This document shows, in pieces, positions 56,931 through 64,000 of a DNA stretch of 64,000 bases (positions within the stretch are counted from its first letter, which is position 1; every line of letters starts with the position of its first letter). The stretch is from Taxillus chinensis (lineage: Eukaryota; Streptophyta; Magnoliopsida; Santalales; Loranthaceae), in the NCBI GenBank assembly GCA_023512835.1, contig CM042084.1:49585609-49649608 (forward strand), read 5' to 3'. The notes under the pieces are model-generated. The model saw only the letters and a list, made by a program, of their open reading frames with translations. It had not been told where the DNA came from and did not search any database. The translations under genes were made by a program, and so were the position numbers.

Positions 56931-57966
56931 CCCAAGGTGAGGTACTCGGTCTGATATACCCCTGACCCACCAACTCCTCGATTTGCCTCTGAAGCTCCCT
57001 CAACTCAGCTGGCCCCATACGATACGCTACCTGGGAAATCGGACCCGTCCCCGGCACCAACTCAATGGTGAACTCCACACTCCTCTTAGGTGGCAAACTC
57101 CTTAACTGCTCAGGAAAAACATCCTGAAATTGGTCCACAACAGCGGGCCACACCCTCCTTTCCACCTTACCCTCCTCAGCAAAGGTCAAGGCTGCTAACC
57201 TGTGGGTAATGGCACCCCACTGGTCCAACACTAGCCCGGCCCGACTCGCCTCACAATCCCACTCCCCCTGCAGGGTGCAAGAGGTCCCTGCAGGTGTCAC
57301 GAAGGTCACACGCCGCCGATAACAATCTATCTTGGCCTGGAAAGCCATAAGCCAATCCATACCCAAGATTAGGTCAAACGTTCTCAAAGGCATCACATGC
57401 AAGTCAAAACTCAGCTCCACCTCGCCTATGGTTAACACACAGTCACGACACACTCGCCGTACTTCAATCATGCCTCCTACCGGAGACTCCACAACTAGGG
57501 GCCTCGCGGCCTCCACACAAGCTAACCCTAAGCCGTCTATTACAAGCTCAGCAACAAACGAACATGATGCACCCGTATCGAAAAGAACAGAAGCTAATGT
57601 ACGGGAGATCAAGAGGGTACCTCTAACCACCGATGGTCCTGCTCCACCCTCAGCTGGTGGGGGTGGTAGCTTAGCCTCCTCCGGGTACGTCGCCTCCAGC
57701 GCAAACACCCTCCCTTGGCCCGTGCCACCGGTCGGCTCACTCACCGGGCGCTTCCCGCCAAGGCTGCCTCCAGCCCTGGTCTGCTGCCGCTCCGGCCTCC
57801 CCTGAGGTCGGGTCTGATTCGATCCTGCCTGACTAGCCGGCCACTGACGAGCTGGTCTCTCTGCTGGTGCACGAAAACTGGCATCACTCCTTGTCTTGGA
57901 TGTCATGCCTCCAACTCCCCTGTTGCCACTCCGGCAAACCCGGCTCAGGATGGCCCTCTCGTCCAC
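56854..57966 (-). pseudogene. Tekay-like protease and RT N-terminus
   Basis: After the Gag tail the frame carries the protease site LFDTGASCSFV, the second loop FDLILGMDWL, and the linker to RT ([31 protein letters not shown]). It runs out of frame at about 56880, overlapping the RT frame start. Protease motifs look intact. Confidence 0.88.
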
Positions 57967-59026
57967 ATCTATGGCATTTCCGGTCCCTCTTTGGACACTC
58001 CTTTCTCAAGTGGCCTTGCTCCCCACAGCAATGACAACCGGCGGGGAGACCCCCTGCTTGGACCGCCCTTGCTGCCACCGCCAAAACTAGACCTCCCTGG
58101 GTTCACCAATGTCTGTCCCCGTGCTGCGGAAGGAACTGCTATCCCTCTCCTCCGTCTTGAGCCTCTTGGACCCTGCATCTCGATCAGGCCCACTCTGCAA
58201 CTGGCGACCCTGATGGGCCTGCCTCCCACCATCCAGCTCTCTCTCAGCTATACGGGCCGTCTCCACAGCCTCGAGCATAAGTCCTCAAGCGTAGAATTGC
58301 CACCCTCTCCCTAAGGGCTGGCCGAAGACCCAAGGTGAACTTGTGGGCCTTCAGGTCCTCCTTTGCCACCGTCTCGGGGGCAAACCTACTCAAGCTCCGG
58401 AACTCCCGCTCATACTCGGGCACCGTCTTTGATCCTTGCTTCAGGCTGCCAAATTCCTCCCTCTTCTGCCATCTCACTGATTCCGGGAAGAACTCATCAT
58501 GGAAGAGTTGCAAGAATTCCTCCCAAAACATGAGTTGCACTGCACGGCTCCCCGCTACACTCGTCCACCACTCCAAAGCATCCCCCTCCAGTTGCCGAAT
58601 TGCCAGTCGCACCTTTTCCTCCTCCCGGGGCAGGAGAAAGGAGAACACATGCTCAATCTGCCTCAACCACCGTTCGCCTACCACAGGATCTTCTCCCCCC
58701 TTAAATCGCGGAGGTTGTTCCTTTCGGAACCGTGTCACCACGTCATCCTCTGCACGGTTCGGTACACCACCCAGCGAACTCTCACGCTCACGAGGCAGCT
58801 CTCCTACTGGTGGTGGTGGTGGTGGTGGTGGCACCGCCTGCTGTGCTGCCATCTCACGGCGCACCTCCTCCCGAACGTCCTGCCGTACCTCCAGCCGGAT
58901 GCCTTCTTGTAGCTGTGCCAGTAACAACGCATGCCCTCCAACGGATTGTCCCGCACCCGGACCCTCATGGGCAGATGACTCATCAGCCACTGCCCCGGAC
59001 GCACGTGTCACTCTCCTCGGTGGCAT
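57884..59026 (-). pseudogene. Tekay-like gag with zinc knuckles
   Basis: The likely start is ATG at 59026 (MPPRRVTRASG), after a short in-frame upstream extension. A (GGT)n-encoded proline run lies near 58810. Gag core (FRKEQPPRFKGGEDPVVGER, LEWWTSVAG, FHDEFFPESVRWQKREEFGS) is open to about 58300. A shift follows. Zinc knuckle CHCCGEQGHLRKEC and a partial second (CHRCGREGH) lie at 57884-58084. Confidence 0.88.
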
Positions 59027-59437
59027 TCTTACTACATGAAGTAAGATGCACAAACGTCAGAACGCGTTTGACTACTAACAAGTTGACTACCTCTACCCCA
59101 TTATCAAGTCAAGCCGTACATGGCATTACACACATTTTAACCATTGCATCAATCAATATTGCACACACAAGAGTCCACATTGTAGTCATACCCAAGGCAT
59201 TCCAAGAATATTCGAGTTGCACAGATCACACATAATCATGTTATGCACATCCTTCACACATGACAACAAATGCAACTAGTGCCCTAATGCCAATGCATGC
59301 AAATCCTACCACAAGACTGGACTACCCTAAGTACACCTTGGAGGCTCAAAGAGGACCATGTTGATCAGGCATGTCCCTCCAGGCTCCTCCAAAGGACTCA
59401 AGATAACCAAGTCCGCCCACTACCCTAGGCCAACTAG

Positions 59438-59453
59438 ACCATGCTCGATACCA
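59438..59453 (-). other. primer-binding site of Tekay-like element
   Basis: The minus strand reads TGGTATCGAGCATGGT three bases after the LTR end, an initiator tRNA-Met-type site with small differences. Confidence 0.8.
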
Positions 59454-59456
59454 TAT

Positions 59457-61200
59457 TGTCACGCCCCGGATTTCTAACCCGAGGAAACCGGTACGTGACT
59501 CCCCTTTTACCCACACGGAGGGCAAAGGGGTTAGGATACAAACCAAGAACCTGAACATTTTAAACATTCACAACACATTCAAGAAAAATAAAGTCCATCA
59601 AGCGGTCCACAAACCAAATCGGTCTTTAATACAAAGTCTTCTTTTCAATCCATCCCCATTGGGGTTACATCGGTTCCCATAATAAAATAACATAAACAAT
59701 AAAATAAATAAGGTCTTCCACCTTGGGGTCCCACCTAACGCCTGTAGGTTCCTGTAAAAAAAACACAACATGGTAGGAGGGGTGAGCAACCACAGCTCGG
59801 TAGGGATCATGTCTCCCCAACCCATCCCATGCACCTAATATCTACATGCCTTGTGTACAAGTGCTTGTGTCGTGATACAATTATTCCACCAGGATATAGT
59901 TACAGGCTAACAACGAAACACAATCATACATGGGCTGGTACATAAACACTCCCAAGGCTTCCACGGCCACCGGGTTTCAAGAACAGTCCCGGGCTTCCAC
60001 GGCCACCGGGTTCCACAAAACAGTCCTGGGCTTCCACACCACCGGGTTCCACAAAACCAGTCGGGCTTCCACAGCCACCCGGGTGTACAAGCAAACACGC
60101 AAAGCACACATGGCCATACAGGCATAACATCAAACACTTAGTATGCTTAGTCACACAGGAATAACATCGAACACTTAGCATGCATATATCCACAAGCTCA
60201 TAAACCCAACCACACGGACATAATCTAACACACCTGGATGTGCGTGGCCTCACACGCATTACCTCAAACACATATCATGCACAGCCACACGGGGCATTAT
60301 CTCAAATACATAACATGCATACCTCACGGCATTATGTCAAACACTTGGGGGCATATATACATATATCCAAACAACACGCCATTGAAGGCCAACATTCATA
60401 TAGGAGATCACACCTATATGAATTTACATATAAATAGTATGATAACAAGGACAATATCCAACGGGTAATTCACCACAGGGGCCTAACCCCGGATTAGGTA
60501 CAAGAAGACAAACCCCCTACCTTAATGAAGATCCTCCTTGCTCCCGCGTTAGATGCCGTCCTCCCCACGCAAGATGCTCCGAGAAGAACCAGCAGCTTCT
60601 CCCCCTTTCCCTCTCTCTAGCTCTCTCTCTCTCCACGACGGCCGCAGTGGTGGAAAAAACCCGTAACCCTAGAACAAGGAGTCTCCTCATCCTTATATAG
60701 GCCTTCCACTATCAAAACGACGTAGTTTTGATTAAGTGAAACCCAGGATCAAAACGACGTAGTTTTGATCACACAAGTTAGCACCTTTCCGCACCCATAT
60801 AGGCCAAAATACTCAGAATTTCAACATAGTCCTTTGGAGAAAGTTCCTTAGAATGTCAAAACCAAGGGAACCATGCAAAAATATGCCTGCACGCCAATTT
60901 GCACGTGAATTCCCCAATTCACGTGCAACTCCATATGCACTCCAAATGCTCTCAAACTTTACCCCTAGCCTCCTTGCATCATTTAGAAGACAACCACACT
61001 TGCACGTGAATTGGACCTATATCACGTGCACCTCACATACATGTCCATTTGGCCTGAAACTTCTGTGGTAGATAGAGGACATCATTCTAAGCATCTTTCC
61101 TTTTGCACGTGAATTCATTGGAGTCCATTTACTAGGTCAAAATCTAGAAAAACTCTACTCAGGAGGCAAAACTGACTAACTCAAGGTACGGGTCCTTACA
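59457..61200 (-). repeat. 5' LTR of Tekay-like element (1744 bp)
   Basis: The termini are the same as the other LTR. It differs by many small indels and substitutions, including loss of one 37-bp unit, so this insertion is clearly older than the Tork element. Confidence 0.93.
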
Positions 61201-61954
61201 CACAACTTTTTATGCATAAGTTCTGTTTCTTCTTAGTATGGATTGTGTGTTATGCTCTTATATTGTTTATCCGGACTAACCCGAACCTGACGAGACTTGC
61301 TCTTCAAAGCATCTATTTGTTAAGTCACAGGTTCAGATTCTCTTTGCACTTTATTGCTCTATCGTATTAGATGTCTCGGATTTCTGAGGTGTTGTGGTAC
61401 CTCATACTCCCTCGACATCAAGACCGTAAAGGAATCATCTCTTTTCAACACTCTGTTATCATGGTTACAGTTAGTCAGTCTCATCCGAATGTTATTTATA
61501 TGGATTATCCTTCTACAGATGAACATCGGTTTATTTCCTCCTGACTCTTGGAAATCTCAATTCGCGATAAACCAAGTAATTATCTTTCATTGCTTATTTT
61601 TGAGGAGGGCTAATGATGGTTCATTTAATGCACGCATCGAGCCCGATACGTATCTTTTCAAAAATCCGGAAGTATGCCTACAACTGTCATCTTTGAATGG
61701 TTAGCACAGCCGCCACGTCATAAGTCTATTCGACGGCGCTAATCCATCACTTCTAATGACATAAGGAAGTCGAGTGGCTCACTGTTCATTTCACTTAAAC
61801 TCGAGATCCACTTGCTTCCATGGAAAGGATCCTACTTAAACCGCACCATCGGCGTCAACCGAGGTAATCGCTACCAACTCTCAAAACCCTAAATCCTCGG
61901 TGCATCTGTTCGGGCAAAGCTCTTCTCTCTTTCTCCCTCACCCTTTTACTCTCA
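61201..61954 (+). other. SIRE-like spacer before the env-like ORF
   Basis: A 116-codon open frame (61354-61704) has no recognisable motif. This is the continuation of 51121-52140 beyond the Tekay insertion. Confidence 0.45.
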
Positions 61955-63596
61955 ATGGCATCCCAAGCTCTCTATGGTGTTGTTCCTAGCCATCTTGTCG
62001 ATTGGTCCGGAATCTCTGATCCTCCAGCATGGCTCCACGAGGTTCGCCAGCTACTCAAGCACAACAACCTTTTAACGCTTGTCTCTGCCCCGGCCGATCT
62101 TATAGTGTTGGACGTCCTGGCCTTCCATCACCACTCCAACTCCACTGAGGAGTTTATCCTTTCTGTGGTTCCGGGGGAAACTATCAAGATCACGCCTCAG
62201 GTGATCCGGGATGTTTTCAATCTTCCTGCTGGCGATGACATTCGACCAAACGCTGCTGCCATGGCTGCTTCCATGGGGTGTCCTAATAAGGTGAAGGAGT
62301 ACAAAATGAAGTCCTTCCATGGTCCTCACCGCTGTATGGCCACCATACTCAGCCGGTGTCTTCTGGCTCGCTCCACGGCTCTCGACTCGGTTCCGTATGA
62401 TCTCCTGCTGGCGATGTATGTGGTATTTGAGTCACTGCCACTTGACTGGGGCAACTTTCTCTTCCGGGTGTTGCGGAATGGGAAACAGAACTCATCTTTT
62501 GGATGGATTCTGCCCCAAATCTTCCGGCATCTTCACCCCGTGCACTTCCAGGGTGAACTGGTGATTCCCTTCCCGGCGTCCTACTACTTCCGCCATCTTA
62601 CTGCCGACGGGACCCTCACTGTTCGCCGCCCTCCAGTCTCCCGTGCCCTTGTTGTCGCTTCAGAACAGCAAGCGAGTTCTGTTGGTGAGCCTATTGCCAG
62701 CTCGGGCCACGAAGCTAGTTCTGCTCTCCGGTCAGTTCACTCCTGCATCCGGTCTGTTGCCGCTCCGGCACGCTCCCGCAGTTCGCTGCACAGCGTTCGG
62801 GCTGACCCGTCTACTACTGCAGGGCCCTCTCAGCCGCCCTTCCATGAGGTTTCCACCTCCGTCTCTCTTGCTGATGTCCCTGCCTCTCTTCTTACTGATG
62901 CTGCTGCTGATGCTCCCGCACCCATCTCTCCGGTCACAGCGGCTGTTGCTGTTGTTCTTCCGGATCTTCCATCTTCTCCTGCGGAAGCCTCTCCCGCTCA
63001 CTCTCTAGCCATCCAGGACTATCTCGACCATCTCTCCACCGACATACTGAATGACTGTTGGCTGCGCTTCAGCCTTGCCATTACTGCTGACATCCTAGAA
63101 CCTACCCTCCGGGTGTTTTATGCTCAACATACCCAGACCCCAGGAGGAAATGCTTATTTGGAACTGCTATCACGGCTTTGTAACGCTGTCGCTCCTAAAG
63201 GCTGCATCTCCTACTGCTGCCTCTTCCGGGCCTGCCCATGACGCACGGACACTTGTCCCTGCTGAGGCTGGTCCCTCTTATCCTGCGGATATCCCTACCA
63301 TTGACCTCTCCGGTCAAAGTGGATCTACCGCCCCTCCTGCTGCTGCTGCTGCTGTACAACCACCGTCCTCTCCTGCTGCCGCCGACTCTGCCCTACCCAC
63401 ACCTGCCCCTTTTCATGTGGGCGAGTCCTCGAAAGCTCCCGCCTTTGGTCTGGGGCGCGCCTCTTTTGCCACGATTTTATCTGAGGCTGCCTTCTCTGCC
63501 CAACTCGATCGCCTTGCTGAGGACAGTCGTCTTCAGACCCAGGCTCTTTCCGACCATGTCCGGGCCATGGGTGCCGAGCTTCTTCTCCCCTTGTAA
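61955..63596 (+). pseudogene. SIRE env-like third ORF (plant transposon domain), frameshifted
   Basis: The start is ATG at 61955. The open frame runs 428 codons to 63241, and reading then continues in another frame (63120-63596). A frame shift near 63200 would give a product of about 545 codons. Residues 1-220 contain a domain with EEFILSVVPGETIKITPQVI, DVFNLPAGDD and LLAMYVVFESLPLDWGNFLF, like the plant-transposon domain of SIRE env-like proteins. The rest is Pro/Ala/Ser-rich, ending with a short hydrophobic LLLPL. No signal peptide or clear membrane span is seen. A role in envelope formation is unproven for this family. Confidence 0.65.
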
Positions 63597-63783
63597 AGTG
63601 TTGTACTTAGCTTATAGAGTAAGTTGTAGAGATTTTAGATTTCGATCATATATGATGTCTCATGGCGACATAGCCGGAAAAGTGTTAACATCTATATGTG
63701 GGAGTGATGTTGTAAAGCTTTCAAGCAATCAATACAATCGTTTGTTGCCTTCGTTTAAATCGATCTTCTGCTAAGCGCTTCCC
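63597..63783. other. short stretch between env-like ORF and the Galadriel-like LTR
   Basis: No feature recognised. It could include the start of the Galadriel-like LTR, but the match to the left-hand copy begins near 63784. Confidence 0.35.
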
Positions 63784-63915
63784 TACACAATTGCTTTACA
63801 ATGGATCGATGGGTTCCGATCCAAATGCGACGAGTTAGGCTGACCTAGCGTTCCTTCGAACGGGTGGGAACTAGGTGCCGCACGGGTTAAGCTGCATAAA
63901 GGTGACCCCGTGACA
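63784..63915 (+). repeat. LTR end of a second Galadriel-like element
   Basis: Closely matches the minus strand of 45024-45155 and ends GACCCCGTGACA. Confidence 0.8.
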
Positions 63916-64000
63916 AGTGGTATCGAGCCCGGTTGGTGCTAAAGTTCGGTGGAACAATCAAAACTTCGAGACGGTGTAAAAATGACAAACGTAGGATCTG
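63916..64000 (+). mobile_element. start of a second Galadriel-like element (PBS and leader)
   Basis: PBS-like TGGTATCGAGCCCGG at 63918, then a leader matching 44940-45010 in inverted orientation, including the gag start (AAAATGACAAA). The element continues beyond the window. Confidence 0.8.

Larger units (their letters stand above)
52141..61200 (-). mobile_element. Ty3/gypsy chromovirus, Tekay-like, complete with two LTRs
   Basis: Two LTRs (1775 and 1744 bp) start TGTAAGG and end GGGGCGTGACA on the minus strand. The internal region (53916-59456) has a PBS, gag with zinc knuckles, protease, RT, RNase H, integrase and a chromodomain. Long LTRs and the chromodomain fit the Tekay/Del clade. The 5-bp flanks are CACTT (52136-52140) and CACAA (61201-61205), an imperfect target duplication. 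It is inserted between pol and the env-like ORF of the SIRE-like element. Several frameshifts make it non-autonomous. Confidence 0.92.
45156..63596 (+). mobile_element. Ty1/copia element, SIRE-like, with env-like ORF, split by a Tekay insertion
   Basis: LTR tail, PBS, gag with zinc knuckle, a long basic Gag extension, protease, integrase, RT, RNase H (to 51120) and a 1-kb spacer with several GGGGGAG runs, then an unrelated Tekay-like element (52141-61200), a 0.75-kb spacer, and an env-like ORF (61955-63596). A third ORF after pol is the hallmark of the SIRE/Maximus group. Coding frames contain several stops. No 3' LTR was recognised before the right-hand Galadriel-like LTR. Confidence 0.8.

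Noticed and set aside
55140..58314. Several 60-209 codon plus-strand frames
   Set aside because: All are antisense to Tekay pol domains that show clear family motifs on the minus strand.
58335..59235. Long plus-strand frames with poly-Trp/Val/His runs
   Set aside because: They are antisense shadows of Tekay gag, caused by the (GGT)n tract encoding prolines on the minus strand.
52136..61205. A perfect target duplication for the Tekay element
   Set aside because: The flanks are CACTT and CACAA, matching at only three of five positions; I record it as imperfect.
61354..61704. 116-codon frame in the SIRE spacer
   Set aside because: No family motif, and the spacer in this group is usually noncoding.

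Overview
The window is plant nuclear DNA, almost certainly from a flowering plant with a large, repeat-rich genome. It shows nested LTR retrotransposons of plant-specific lineages (Ty1/copia Angela-, Tork- and SIRE-like; Ty3/gypsy Tekay-, Tat/Ogre-, Athila- and Galadriel-like), tRNA primer-binding sites typical of those lineages, and one host gene broken into spliceosomal exons. Lineage names are assigned by eye from motifs and architecture, not from a database search. I see no bacterial operons, CRISPR arrays, rRNA or tRNA genes.

Layout. 1-4542: 3' half and 1.8-kb 3' LTR of an Angela-like copia element (+), inserted in a Tekay-type LTR fragment (4543-4726). 5796-7915: two decayed relics (gypsy, then copia). 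8624-22526 (-): eight C-terminal exons of a GH31 alpha-glucosidase gene (HGL1-like). All exon phases agree, but there is one in-frame stop, and the exons for the catalytic half are not in the window. Its last intron is 9.8 kb and holds a copia relic (10083-11150) and a complete Tork-like element (11712-16732, TSD AAATA, nearly identical LTRs). 23111-26485 (-): decayed copia element. 26508-28670 (+): LTR, PBS and gag of an Athila-like gypsy element, fused at 28667-28676 to a SIRE-like integrase fragment (to about 29413).

29443-39290 (-): a long Tat/Ogre-like element with two diverged copies of its leading ORF, gag, protease, a G-patch-like motif, RT, two RNase H domains and the start of integrase. 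40590-41945: tandem repeats, partly a regular 118-bp array. 42221-45155 (-): 5' part of a Galadriel-like chromovirus. 45156-63596 (+): a SIRE-like copia element (LTR tail, PBS, gag, pol, env-like ORF) split by a complete Tekay-like chromovirus (52141-61200, -) that lies between pol and the env-like ORF. 63784-64000 (+): LTR end, PBS and gag start of a second Galadriel-like copy, inverted relative to the first.

Nearly every coding region carries stops or frameshifts, so this is mainly a record of nested insertion, template switching and decay. The parts most worth following up are the GH31 gene, the young but broken Tork element in its last intron, the chimeric Athila/SIRE junction, the promoter architecture of the Tekay LTRs, and the split SIRE element with its env-like ORF. 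I found no evidence of an undescribed multi-gene system.
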